Below, in pieces: positions 50,118 through 58,898 of a stretch of DNA of 64,000 bases. The first letter of the stretch is position 1; each line of letters starts with the position of its first letter. A program made the translations under genes and the position numbers. The DNA is from Desulfosporosinus sp. (GTDB taxonomy: Bacteria > Bacillota > Desulfitobacteriia > Desulfitobacteriales > Desulfitobacteriaceae). The DNA is taken from the NCBI GenBank assembly GCA_003513495.1, contig DOPM01000029.1:261588-325587 (forward strand), given 5' to 3'. Below the pieces are notes generated by a model that ran no database searches, was not told the DNA's origin, and worked only from the letters and a program-made list of their open reading frames with translations.

Positions 50118-50216
50118 ATGGCATTCGGAGCTGGTGAAGCTAGCGGAGTTGGCGCTGGCATCGCAGTCGTGGTTGTAATAATTTTGCTCCTCATTGCGAT
50201 GGGCATTGTATTCTAA
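50118..50216 (+). CDS. 32-residue YjcZ-like hydrophobic peptide
   Basis: Encodes MAFGAGEASGVGAGIAVVVV, then IILLLIAMGIVF. A GGAAAGGGGG ribosome site precedes it. A Gly-rich start with one terminal membrane helix is the pattern of small YjcZ-family sporulation peptides of Firmicutes. It begins a set of three small genes. Confidence 0.7.
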   Translation: MAFGAGEASGVGAGIAVVVVIILLLIAMGIVF

Positions 50217-50269
50217 AATCTTTAATGGTCTATAGTTAAATGAACCGAAATTAAAGGAGGCAAATTAAT

Positions 50270-50434
50270 ATGTACGGATATGGTGGATATGGTGGATATG
50301 CTGGAAATGTTGGTTACGGTGGTTGCGGATGTCCTGTTACCCCTATTGCTCCCGTAGGACCTGCTGTAGGTGTTGGTGTAGGGATTATTTCCATCGCAAT
50401 ATTAATTCTAATAGCTCTGGGAGTTATCTTCTAG
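50270..50434 (+). CDS. 54-residue Gly/Tyr-rich hydrophobic peptide
   Basis: The N-terminus has three YGGYGG-type repeats, then GGCGCP, and a C-terminal helix GIISIAILILIALGVIF. It has a strong AAAGGAGG site. It is similar to its neighbour, with the same VIF/IVF end. Probable sporulation or spore-coat peptide of the YjcZ type. Too short for standard gene calling. Confidence 0.7.
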   Translation: MYGYGGYGGYAGNVGYGGCGCPVTPIAPVGPAVGVGVGIISIAILILIALGVIF

Positions 50435-50510
50435 AAATTATCGAAAAAGACGGGCTTCCTATGCATTAGGGAGCCCATTTTGTTTAGGTTGGTAAGAGAG
50501 GAGTGAAAAT

Positions 50511-50804
50511 ATGAGAGGACTTAACCTGTTTAACAACCCAAATACCCCTAACCTGATGCAAAGCTTGGGACAAAGTCCAATTCCTTTACGGGGCCTCGAA
50601 CGCTTTATGCAAAGACGAGGAATGAATTTGTCCGGATATCCTCAAGGTGGGAATTATCAGAGCCCGAATTTCCAGGGTCCGACCTTCCGGGCACCAAATT
50701 CGCAAGCAAATATATCAAATACCTTAGATGTACAAGAACCGCCCGAAAAAATCAGTGGAATAAAGGCGTTTTTGAGCCGATTCAGCCGTAAGTCAAACAA
50801 GTAA
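50511..50804 (+). CDS. 97-residue Asn/Pro/Gln-rich hypothetical protein
   Basis: A small soluble protein of low complexity with three short repeats SPNF, GPTF and APNS around residues 48-62. The C-terminus is basic (FLSRFSRKSNK). It has a good AGAGGAG site. It is the third small gene in the row and may belong to the same sporulation-linked set. No family is recognised. Confidence 0.6.
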   Translation: MRGLNLFNNPNTPNLMQSLGQSPIPLRGLERFMQRRGMNLSGYPQGGNYQSPNFQGPTFRAPNSQANISNTLDVQEPPEKISGIKAFLSRFSRKSNK

Positions 50805-50814
50805 TCATAAACAA

Positions 50815-50841
50815 GGCACCTTGGTAACATACCAAGGTGCC
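50815..50841. terminator. Bidirectional terminator between the small genes and gdhA
   Basis: Perfect 11-bp stem GGCACCTTGGT / ACCAAGGTGCC, loop AACAT, between convergent genes. Confidence 0.8.
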
Positions 50842-50873
50842 AAACTTCCATTAAATCATCAAATGTCAATAGT

Positions 50874-52211
50874 TTAGTACGCAACTCCTTGAGCGTACAT
50901 AGCATTAGCAACTTTGATAAAGCCGGCAATATTAGCCCCCGCCACCAGATTATCCTCTTGACCGTATTCCTTAGCGGCTTCACTGGCACTCTTATAAATG
51001 TTAACCATAATTTCTTTGAGTTTGGCATCAACTTCTTCAAAACTCCAAGAATATCTCATGCTATTTTGAGACATTTCAAGAGCTGACGTTGCAACACCAC
51101 CAGCATTTGCAGCTTTTCCAGGACCAAAGACGACTTTTTTATCAATAAAGAGATTAACCGCATCAGGAGTAGAAGGCATATTAGCCCCCTCACCGACAGC
51201 GTAGCAGCCGTTTGCTATTAGAGTTTGGGCAGCTTGTCCGTCTAATTCGTTTTGGGTAGCACAAGGTAGAGCTATATCGCATTTAACACTCCAGATGTCA
51301 GCACATCCATCATGATAGGTAGCACTTGGATGAGATTCTACATATTTGCTGATTCTGAGTCGATCAATTTCTTTAATTTGCTTAACAGTGTCCAGATTAA
51401 TTCCTTCAGGATCGACGATATAACCATTGGAATCACTCATAGCAACGACTTTACCACCTAATTGTTGAACCTTTTCTGCAGCATAGATAGAAACATTGCC
51501 TGATCCGGAAATTACAACAGTTGAACCTTTAAAGGATTTCCCCTTAGCATTAAGAGCTTCCTCCATAAAGTAGCAAAGACCATAACCCGTAGCTTCAGTA
51601 CGTACTAAGCTTCCACCCCAAGCTAACCCTTTACCGGTAAGGACGCCAGTAAATTCATTACGGATTCGTTTGTACATACCGTACATGTAGCCGATTTCAC
51701 GACCCCCGACACCAATATCACCGGCAGGAACGTCAGTATCTGCTCCGATATGTTTTGATAACTCACACATAAAGCTTTGGCAGAATCTCATGATTTCTCC
51801 GTCAGATTTACCTTTCGGATCGAAATCGCTGCCGCCTTTACCGCCGCCGATGGGGAGACTGGTTAGTGAATTTTTAAAGATTTGTTCAAATCCTAGGAAC
51901 TTAATGATACCTAGATTAACGGATGGATGGAATCTTAATCCACCTTTGTAAGGACCAATGGCACTATTAAATTGTACTCTGAACCCACGGTTCACTTGAA
52001 CGTTTCCGCTATCATCAACCCAAGAGACTCGGAACATAATTTGTCTCTCCGGCTCAACAATCCTGCTGAATATTCCTGCCTTCACCCATTCAGGATGTTT
52101 CTCAGCGACGGGATCAATTGATTCGAGGACTTCTTTGACGGCTTGGAGAAATTCGGTTTCATTTGGATTCTTTTTCACTACTTGTTCCATTACATCTGCT
52201 AAAATTTTCAT
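50874..52211 (-). CDS. gdhA: Glutamate dehydrogenase
   Basis: A 445-residue glutamate dehydrogenase linking ammonia and 2-oxoglutarate to glutamate. Motifs include GPYKGGLRFHPSVNLGIIKF, LPIGGGKGGSDFDPKGKSDG and VPAGDIGVGGREIGYMYG. The length is that of the hexameric NADP-type subfamily. Start ATG at 52211 with AGGGGTAA upstream. Together with amt and glnB it completes a small nitrogen-assimilation neighbourhood. Confidence 0.95.
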   Translation of the reverse strand: MKILADVMEQVVKKNPNETEFLQAVKEVLESIDPVAEKHPEWVKAGIFSRIVEPERQIMFRVSWVDDSGNVQVNRGFRVQFNSAIGPYKGGLRFHPSVNLGIIKFLGFEQIFKNSLTSLPIGGGKGGSDFDPKGKSDGEIMRFCQSFMCELSKHIGADTDVPAGDIGVGGREIGYMYGMYKRIRNEFTGVLTGKGLAWGGSLVRTEATGYGLCYFMEEALNAKGKSFKGSTVVISGSGNVSIYAAEKVQQLGGKVVAMSDSNGYIVDPEGINLDTVKQIKEIDRLRISKYVESHPSATYHDGCADIWSVKCDIALPCATQNELDGQAAQTLIANGCYAVGEGANMPSTPDAVNLFIDKKVVFGPGKAANAGGVATSALEMSQNSMRYSWSFEEVDAKLKEIMVNIYKSASEAAKEYGQEDNLVAGANIAGFIKVANAMYAQGVAY

Positions 52212-52390
52212 CTTAAATTACCCCTTTGTAATTTTATAGATTTTAATTCGCCTTTTATAATACAGCTATTCTCGTCCAATTATAAGTATCTAACAGCATG
52301 AATTCATTATACATGATCGAAAACCTAGTTTTTTAGCCCTAAAAAGGACAGTTGCCTGAACTGCCCCCTTGGTTTGATCATGTTATCTAA

Positions 52391-53056
52391 TTATTTTGCC
52401 TGGACTAGGAAGAGTGGAATTGCTGTAGCCATAGTAAACAGGTAAAACGTAATTTCTAGTGCAATTAAAGCACGGGCAGTCACGTTTGTTGGTTTAATGT
52501 CACCTAAGCCCGCAGTAGCTATTGTGGTTGAACTTAAATATAGAAATGAGAAAATTTGAGTGCAAAAGTTATCTCCCACATCCCCTTCCCAACTGGATGG
52601 GAAAAATCTGTAGAGAAGAAGATCCACAGAACCGAAAAGCAATATGACCGTAACGAGAACTCCTGCAAGGGGCGGAAACAGATTATTGTAAGTGGGGCGA
52701 GATTCATCAATAACTTTTTTTACCGCATAATAAGTTGAAACTAAAGCTCCCGTTGAATACCCCACAAGAACAAATTTAAAAAGATTTCCCTCAGACCGTT
52801 CGATATAATCTTCACTCTTTCTTTCAGAGAACAAGCTCAAAACAAGCGCACTAACTGCCCCAAAAAGAGCGGGGGATAACAGTTCCCAATAGCCAAGGTT
52901 AGGTATTGGCTTTGAAGAAAGAAGCGGCATGGAGGGAGGAGAACAACTATGCGGGTTAGGATATGAAGGCTTATAGCCTCGAAAATTACTTGGATTTAAT
53001 GGATAAGGTCTAAAATAGGACGGAGGAGGGGAGTGTTGCGTCTTGTTTTGATCCAC
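52391..53056 (-). CDS. Two-helix potassium-channel-like protein
   Basis: A 221-residue protein with a Pro-rich cytosolic N-terminus (residues 9-55; PSYPNPHSCSPPSMPL) and four hydrophobic helices. The pore loop SSTTIATAGLGDIKP matches the potassium filter TxxTxGxGD with AGLGD in place of VGYGD. It probably forms a tetrameric ion channel. The filter variation means that ion selectivity is uncertain. Confidence 0.8.
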   Translation of the reverse strand: MDQNKTQHSPPPSYFRPYPLNPSNFRGYKPSYPNPHSCSPPSMPLLSSKPIPNLGYWELLSPALFGAVSALVLSLFSERKSEDYIERSEGNLFKFVLVGYSTGALVSTYYAVKKVIDESRPTYNNLFPPLAGVLVTVILLFGSVDLLLYRFFPSSWEGDVGDNFCTQIFSFLYLSSTTIATAGLGDIKPTNVTARALIALEITFYLFTMATAIPLFLVQAK

Positions 53057-53253
53057 GTCTTAAATCCACCGCCTTTCCGAGGATCTCAATCCAGTATATG
53101 TAAAAAAGGAATATTATGTTAAGGGCATTAGGTTATGTTTAAACAGTTTTTTTGCGAGCTAAGTAGGATATATGGAAATTATGGTGAATTATAGAAAATT
53201 AGCGTTTAAATTGTTATAATTAAGATAGTTAAATAAAGGACAGGATGTGCAAA

Positions 53254-55014
53254 ATGGGTATTATTAATTTAACGAAGGATGAACCATGCTTAGAGTTTCA
53301 GGAAGAATTCTTAAATAATCATGTTTATGCCAATTATTTACGCTTAAGAATCTTATCCACAATCCTGCTTTTATTAACTATCTTTTTTATTTTTAATGAT
53401 TATGATATTTTTACAAGGGGACTTTGGAGCAATACTCCCGCTTATGAATGGCTATTGTATTCCCATGTTGCCTTAGGACTTAGTTTGATAATAATTTCGG
53501 CGTTTTACTGGCATTCTAACCTTCAATCCATGGAGGATGTAAGGACGGTTCATAAGATCTATGAGATCTTTTTTGCATTAGTTAGTTTGTTAACTAGTGC
53601 ATTTATCACTGGCTGGGTTGATCAGAGGATTCATGGACATCTGACAGTTTATGTTATAGGGTGTTTTTCAGTAGCCGTCGTCTTTAATCTAAAACCTAAA
53701 GTTAGTTTTTGGATATATTTCTCATCCTACATTATTGTGATGATAGGAATAACGCTATACCAACCTAATTCGGTCATTCTAAATGGTCATTATTTGAACA
53801 TATTACTGCTTATTTTGGTATCATGGATTTTGTCAGTAACACTGTACAGATCAAACTTTCAAAATTTTTTACATAGGACCCATCTCCATAGGTTAGTTAA
53901 AGAACGGACGAGGGAGTTAGAGGAAATCAATCAAAAGCTAATTAAAGAGGTTGACGAACGTAGAAAAGTTGAAAAGAAGATTTCTCGGTTAGCCTCAATT
54001 GTTGAGTCTACTGATGATGGGATTATTGGGATGACACTAGAAGGAATAGTTATCGATTGGAACAGAGGTGCAGAGAGTATTTATGGATATTCTGATTCTG
54101 AAATTATCGGTGAGTCGATTAAAGAACTGGTCCCTCCAGATAAGCAGGGAGAGTTAGATGATATTTTTCTAAACATCTCCCAAGGAAGATCTCTTTTACA
54201 TTATGAGACGACGCGAGTAAGAAAAGATAGACGGATTATCAATGTCTTTTTGACAGTATCTCCGATCAAAAATCATGCTGATGAAATCATTGGGGCATCA
54301 ACCATTGTGAGGGACGTAACCGCTCAAAAAAAGATAGAAAAAGATATGATACGAATGGATCAGATGAATATAGTCGGTGAAATGGCCGCAAGCATTGGTC
54401 ATGAAGTTAGAAACCCCATGACAACGGTGAGAGGATTCTTACAACTGCTGGGAGGAAACAACAATCCCAATAAATACAATGAGTATATTCCATTAATGAT
54501 TAGCGAACTTGATCGTGCAAATCTTATTATTACGGAATTTCTCTCTATAAGCCGCACTAAAGTTACAGAGGTGGCGCCTAATAATCTCAATGATATAATA
54601 AACAGCATACTTCCTCTTGTACAGGCTGATGCTATTAATAATGAAAAGAACGTAACAGCTGAACTAAGTCAGGTCCCAGATTTAATGCTTGATGATAAAG
54701 AAATGCGTCAGATGATCTTAAATTTAGCGAGAAATGGGCTTGAAGCAATGACGAGAGGCGGACGTCTGACAATAAAAACATTTATTGAAGACAATGAAGT
54801 GATTTTAGCCGTCCAAGACCAAGGAACAGGTATTGAGCCAGAAATAATAGATCGGTTAGGTACTCCGTTTCTTACGACAAAAGAGATGGGTACAGGGTTA
54901 GGTTTGGCAGTCTGTTATGGAATTGCTGAAAGGCATAAAGCAATTGTTAAGATTGAATCCGGCCCAAGAGGCTCAACATTCAATATTAAGTTCAAAGTTC
55001 CTATGTCGAAATAG
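53254..55014 (+). CDS. Membrane PAS sensor histidine kinase
   Basis: A 586-residue kinase. About six membrane helices (residues 25-210) precede a coiled-coil linker, a PAS domain (ASIVESTDDGIIGMTLEGIV), a HisKA domain with phospho-His in SIGHEVRNPMTTVRGFLQLL, and an HATPase domain (DQGTGIEPEIID; GTGLGLAVCYGI). No partner regulator is next to it. Orphan kinases of this layout often feed the sporulation phosphorelay, which is plausible here. ATG at 53254 is preferred; ATG at 53245 is also in frame. Confidence 0.88.
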   Translation: MGIINLTKDEPCLEFQEEFLNNHVYANYLRLRILSTILLLLTIFFIFNDYDIFTRGLWSNTPAYEWLLYSHVALGLSLIIISAFYWHSNLQSMEDVRTVHKIYEIFFALVSLLTSAFITGWVDQRIHGHLTVYVIGCFSVAVVFNLKPKVSFWIYFSSYIIVMIGITLYQPNSVILNGHYLNILLLILVSWILSVTLYRSNFQNFLHRTHLHRLVKERTRELEEINQKLIKEVDERRKVEKKISRLASIVESTDDGIIGMTLEGIVIDWNRGAESIYGYSDSEIIGESIKELVPPDKQGELDDIFLNISQGRSLLHYETTRVRKDRRIINVFLTVSPIKNHADEIIGASTIVRDVTAQKKIEKDMIRMDQMNIVGEMAASIGHEVRNPMTTVRGFLQLLGGNNNPNKYNEYIPLMISELDRANLIITEFLSISRTKVTEVAPNNLNDIINSILPLVQADAINNEKNVTAELSQVPDLMLDDKEMRQMILNLARNGLEAMTRGGRLTIKTFIEDNEVILAVQDQGTGIEPEIIDRLGTPFLTTKEMGTGLGLAVCYGIAERHKAIVKIESGPRGSTFNIKFKVPMSK

Positions 55015-55074
55015 CAAAGAAACGTTCACTAATTCTTGAATGATCATGATTATGTAAATTTTTGCATCAAATTA

Positions 55075-55104
55075 TTTGACCTTAACTGACCTTTGTACTA
55101 AAAT
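55075..55104 (+). promoter_or_regulatory. clpP promoter with CtsR-type operator
   Basis: TTTGACC (55075) and ACTGACC (55085) form a tandem heptad spaced by three bases, the reverse of the CtsR box GGTCAAA-NNN-GGTCAAA with two mismatches. The first heptad contains the -35 TTGACC, and 17 bases on is the -10 TAAAAT (55099). Binding there would block the promoter. It sits 70 bases before the clpP start. Confidence 0.65.
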
Positions 55105-55174
55105 ATAGTTATACGGCAAGAATATACTATGTTATAGTAGTACCTTAATGAAAGCGAATAGGGGGAATGTGTGA

Positions 55175-55786
55175 ATGGGTTATCTCGTCCCAATGGTAGT
55201 GGAACAAACAAATCGTGGGGAGCGCTCCTACGATATTTACTCACGGCTATTAAAAGACCGTATTATTTTCCTCGGCGGTGGAATCGATGATGATGTAGCC
55301 AATCTTGTTGTAGCGCAAATGCTCTTCCTCGAAGCAGAGGATCCTGAAAAGGATATAAATCTCTATATAAACAGCCCTGGTGGTTCAATTACAGCTGGAA
55401 TGGCTATTTATGACACCATGCAATATATCCGCTCGGATGTCCGTACGATATGTATTGGTATGGCAGCCAGCATGGGTGCTTTCCTCTTGGCAAGCGGTGC
55501 AAAGGGAAAACGAGTAGCCCTGCCTAATTCAGAAGTTTTGATTCATCAGCCGCTAATCGGGGGACATGGACTTTCCGGACAAGCGACAGAGATCGAAATT
55601 CATGCTAAACAGTTACTCAGAACCAAAGCCAAGATGAACAAAATTCTTGCCGAGAGAACCGGGCAACCCATTGAAAAAGTTGAACGGGATACAGAGCGTG
55701 ATTATTATATGACAGCAGAAGAAGCCAAAGAATACGGTCTTGTTGACCAAGTTTTAGAGAAGCTTGAGTCTTCTCTGGAAAAGTAA
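55175..55786 (+). CDS. clpP: ATP-dependent Clp protease proteolytic subunit
   Basis: A 203-residue serine protease subunit. The catalytic triad is Ser99 in GMAASMGAFLLA, His124 in VLIHQPLIGG and Asp172 in VERDTERDYYM. INSPGGSITAGMAIYDTM is conserved. It forms the 14-mer degradation chamber with ClpX or ClpC. It is monocistronic here, with a terminator after it. Confidence 0.97.
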   Translation: MGYLVPMVVEQTNRGERSYDIYSRLLKDRIIFLGGGIDDDVANLVVAQMLFLEAEDPEKDINLYINSPGGSITAGMAIYDTMQYIRSDVRTICIGMAASMGAFLLASGAKGKRVALPNSEVLIHQPLIGGHGLSGQATEIEIHAKQLLRTKAKMNKILAERTGQPIEKVERDTERDYYMTAEEAKEYGLVDQVLEKLESSLEK

Positions 55787-55809
55787 GAAATAAATAAACA
55801 GGTAACGCT

Positions 55810-55844
55810 AAAAACGCAAAGGCGATTATCGCCCTTGCGTTTTT
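55810..55844. terminator. Terminator between clpP and the convergent gene
   Basis: AAAAACGCAAAGGCGA pairs with TCGCCCTTGCGTTTTT (one mismatch) around loop TTA; symmetrical A and T runs make it bidirectional. Confidence 0.85.
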
Positions 55845-55858
55845 GCCTATGTGAGGTA

Positions 55859-56269
55859 TTAGATCTCAAAAGGTAATCTATCCAAAAAATCATGTAGGTG
55901 TTCAAAACCCAATCCGGCAAGGAACCATTCGGGAGCCATTCGGAGAGTAATGTATCCGTTAACATTTAATGTATCAGTATAGTTCCAGGGACATTTTCCT
56001 AGGATTAAAGCTAAGATATACCCACTTGAGTATTCAATTGTCCAGATCAGGGCTAAATAAGTAAGTCCGCGGATCCACCAGGGATGAGGTCGCAATTTGG
56101 CATGTAAGGGTTCGAGAAAGATAGCCAGCCCATAAATAGGGATCATGATCAAGAAGGTGAACCCTTGCATACTTAAATCCCCTTTGAGAAGGGAAGCTAA
56201 ACCCGTATAAATGACCTCGACAACAAGGCCTATGGTACCATATATTAAGAAGCGTTTAAGTTTTTTCAT
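55859..56269 (-). CDS. CmpB-like putative ABC-transporter-type membrane protein
   Basis: A 136-residue protein with four hydrophobic helices. It has FLIYGTIGLVVEVIYTGL, MIPIYGLAIFLEPLHAKL and the ILGKCPWNYTDTLNVNGYI segment, typical of the ABC_trans_CmpB family of unknown function. Monocistronic, facing clpP. Confidence 0.75.
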   Translation of the reverse strand: MKKLKRFLIYGTIGLVVEVIYTGLASLLKGDLSMQGFTFLIMIPIYGLAIFLEPLHAKLRPHPWWIRGLTYLALIWTIEYSSGYILALILGKCPWNYTDTLNVNGYITLRMAPEWFLAGLGFEHLHDFLDRLPFEI

Positions 56270-56513
56270 ATAGTTAGTATGGTTAGAAACGTAAAGAGCA
56301 TGCCTAGAAAAATAGGTAATTAATGGGGAGATAAATAATAATTTCTCACATTATGTAGTGTTTTACATATATTTATAGGACAGAAGGTAATTAATACCCT
56401 TATGTCGAAATCATCACCTATGTAGTTGCAAGGATGTGCGAATTAGTTGGACTGCTTTAATATTAGATTAATGAGCACATAGAATTTTTGCACAAAAGGA
56501 GAGGCGTTTTATA

Positions 56514-57398
56514 ATGCGCAAAATTCGCAAAGCAATAATACCTGCAGCCGGATTGGGTACCCGTTTCTTACCAGCAACAAAAGCCCAACCGAAAGAAATG
56601 CTGCCGATTGTAGATAAACCGACGATACAATACATTGTTGAAGAGGCCATTCAATCCGGAATAGAAGATATTATTATTGTGACAGGGCGGAACAAGCGGG
56701 CGATTGAAGACCACTTTGATCGTTCCATGGAGCTTGAAGTTTTTCTGGAGAAGAATTCTAAAGATGACCTTTTAGATTTAGTTCTAGACATTGCTCGAAT
56801 GGCAGATATTTATTATGTTCGGCAAAAAGAAGCCTTAGGCTTGGGGCATGCAATCTATAGCGCACGTAAATTTATCGGAAATGAGCCCTTTGCAGTTCTT
56901 TTAGGAGATGATGTTATCCATTCAGAAGTGCCGGCACTAAGGCAGATGATAAATCACTACCAGCGGTATGGAGCAAGTATCGTAGGAGTTCAAGAGGTTC
57001 CCCTTGAGGACACTTCAAAATACGGAATCGTGGATGGAGACAAGTTTGAGGATCGGCTTTACCGCGCTAAGAACATGGTGGAGAAACCTCGTCCAGAGGA
57101 AGCCCCAAATACTCACTTAGCCATAATGGGGCGTTATATCTTAAATCCTGAAATTTTTGATATATTAGAAGTTCTACCTGCCGGTAGAGGTGGAGAGATA
57201 CAGCTCACCGATGGTATTAAGCAATTGGGCCGGTCTCAGGAAATACTGGCCTATGAATTTGAAGGTCGACGGTACGATGTCGGAGATAAGTTGGGTTTTG
57301 TGGAAGCAACCATTGATTATGCCTTGCGACGGGACGATCTGTCTGAAGAATTAATTAATTATCTCCGAGATCTAGTTAGGATAGCAGACAAAAAATAA
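56514..57398 (+). CDS. galU: UTP-glucose-1-phosphate uridylyltransferase
   Basis: A 294-residue nucleotidyltransferase making UDP-glucose for envelope polysaccharide. It has IPAAGLGTRFLPATKAQPKE, VDKPTIQYIVEEA, VLLGDDVIHSE, and VEKPRPEEAPNTHLAIMGRY. AAAGGAGAGG precedes the ATG. It opens the surface-polysaccharide half of the window. Confidence 0.96.
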   Translation: MRKIRKAIIPAAGLGTRFLPATKAQPKEMLPIVDKPTIQYIVEEAIQSGIEDIIIVTGRNKRAIEDHFDRSMELEVFLEKNSKDDLLDLVLDIARMADIYYVRQKEALGLGHAIYSARKFIGNEPFAVLLGDDVIHSEVPALRQMINHYQRYGASIVGVQEVPLEDTSKYGIVDGDKFEDRLYRAKNMVEKPRPEEAPNTHLAIMGRYILNPEIFDILEVLPAGRGGEIQLTDGIKQLGRSQEILAYEFEGRRYDVGDKLGFVEATIDYALRRDDLSEELINYLRDLVRIADKK

Positions 57399-57453
57399 AT
57401 AAGTCGCTTAATTTGAACAAACTCAAGTAAATAACTTAAGATGTGAACAACGA

Positions 57454-57476
57454 CCTCACCTATAAGGTGGGGTTTT
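57454..57476 (+). terminator. Terminator after galU
   Basis: CCTCACCT / AGGTGGGG stem with a three-base loop, followed by TTTTCTTT. Confidence 0.7.
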
Positions 57477-57497
57477 CTTTATGTTAATTTTAAACTA

Positions 57498-57617
57498 ATG
57501 CTGCTCGATTATCGCGAATTATATGGACAACAAGAAGGCTTTTGGCAGTTCATGAAACTTGAGAACGGAAAAAGGATCGAACTCTACAGCAAAAACGACA
57601 TCCTTTTATGCCATTAA
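57498..57617 (+). CDS. Possible 39-residue small protein or gene remnant
   Basis: Open frame MLLDYRELYGQQEGFWQFMK, then LENGKRIELYSKNDILLCH. The amino-acid composition looks protein-like (aromatic and charged), but there is no ribosome site. It may be a remnant of a longer gene. No family is recognised. Confidence 0.3.
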   Translation: MLLDYRELYGQQEGFWQFMKLENGKRIELYSKNDILLCH

Positions 57618-57667
57618 TTGGTAAAATGCATTCGTACCATAAAAAGATTAAAGGAGGGAAGAGACTA

Positions 57668-58411
57668 ATGATACCAATAGACAAGAAGAGGATAGTAACC
57701 TTAGCAGGGACGTTAGTTCTTGCAGGTGCTGTTGTTGCAGCAGGGGTTTATGGCCCTAGCGTCTGGAAGGTTTTTCGGCAACAGAGTGCTATCACTGACC
57801 AGGTAGTCATTCAAACACCAGCTGTTGATGACGCTAACAGCACTAATGGCAGTAATGGCACGATGTTGCCAGAGGGTACTGCTCCACCACCCGCGCAAGG
57901 GGTAGAACAGACAACAACCACAGCACCCCCGGCCATTAATGCACCTCCAAAAAGTGATCCCGGAAATAAGAGTAAATATAGGGAACCGGATACCACGCTG
58001 ATAGACATGGCGCCGTCTGTCACTGGATACTTCGGTGAGGCTGCATTAAGTAATGATGTTAAAACCCTAGCCTTTGGCTCTGCATGGAATATCCACCAGT
58101 ATGTAGATGGATATCTTTATGGGTTGGCAGCAGGTCCTCAGATGAATGAAGAGGATATAAAGAAGTATATTGTGTTCCACAAAGCATTGTTGGACAAGCA
58201 GTACAAGAATGAAGCGAATCTTTCCAAAGCGGCAACCTTCACAGGTTACCTAGATGTGCTTCTTAACAGCGGCATTGATGCTTTTGATTCGAAGGATAAA
58301 ACTCGAATCGAACAGTTCCATCAAGGCATTCACGATCTCGATGCACACATCATGCGTAATGATGCAAGTTCAAAAATCTACGGGGCGACGCCATTTGCAA
58401 CCAAAAGGTAA
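57668..58411 (+). CDS. Membrane-anchored extracytoplasmic protein of unknown function
   Basis: A 247-residue protein. After a short basic N-terminus there is one hydrophobic helix (about 8-30; TLAGTLVLAGAVVAAGVYGP), then a Thr/Pro/Ala-rich linker (residues 55-110) and a globular helical domain. The globular part contains IHQYVDGYLYGLAAGPQMNE and IVFHKALLDKQYK. ATG at 57668 follows AAAGGAGGGA. No catalytic motif or family is recognised. The linker type is common in surface-exposed proteins. Confidence 0.7.
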   Translation: MIPIDKKRIVTLAGTLVLAGAVVAAGVYGPSVWKVFRQQSAITDQVVIQTPAVDDANSTNGSNGTMLPEGTAPPPAQGVEQTTTTAPPAINAPPKSDPGNKSKYREPDTTLIDMAPSVTGYFGEAALSNDVKTLAFGSAWNIHQYVDGYLYGLAAGPQMNEEDIKKYIVFHKALLDKQYKNEANLSKAATFTGYLDVLLNSGIDAFDSKDKTRIEQFHQGIHDLDAHIMRNDASSKIYGATPFATKR

Positions 58412-58724
58412 TAATTTTAGGCATCAAGTAATGTAATAAACCTAGGAATGGAATGAAGCTTAGTTGTAGCAGTATAAGTGGTAAACGTCGCATTAAATTA
58501 TTTCCAAGGTGCACAATGGCTGCTCTGATTAAAACTAAAGGCATAGAGTGTCGGTTGAAACGACAATGCACTCCTAAATTTATATAAATTCGATCTGTCA
58601 AATTGGTTATTTAATGGATCGCATAGTTTACAGGTTCAGGAGGGAGATTTGCCAATCAGTTGATAAGTGTCAGGTAGTTTTTCATCTTACAATTTAATAG
58701 GGCAACTAAATCTAGTGACTGTGA

Positions 58725-58825
58725 CCTTGTATTATTTACAAGGTTGAAAGCAGGTTTGGTTGTTAAAACTGAATATGACATTCAAATACAAGGCCACCTT
58801 AAATGGACAGGTCTTGTGTTTTTTT
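58725..58825 (+). promoter_or_regulatory. Attenuator-like leader with two mutually exclusive folds
   Basis: CCTTGTA (58725) can pair locally with TACAAGG (58737), or CCTTGTATT can pair with AATACAAGG (58785). The latter would use bases needed for the terminator stem ACAAGGCC (58788) / GGTCTTGT (58810), followed by a T run. This is the layout of a transcription attenuator about 75 bases before the next gene. The ligand or trigger is unknown; the preceding 300 bases (58412-58724) show no coding sequence and no known riboswitch that I recognise. Confidence 0.5.
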
Positions 58826-58898
58826 GAATCGATGTCTAACATCTCCTTCCTTTGGTCAAGATAGTAATAAAAATCATTTGAAGGAGATTCTGGTCTTT

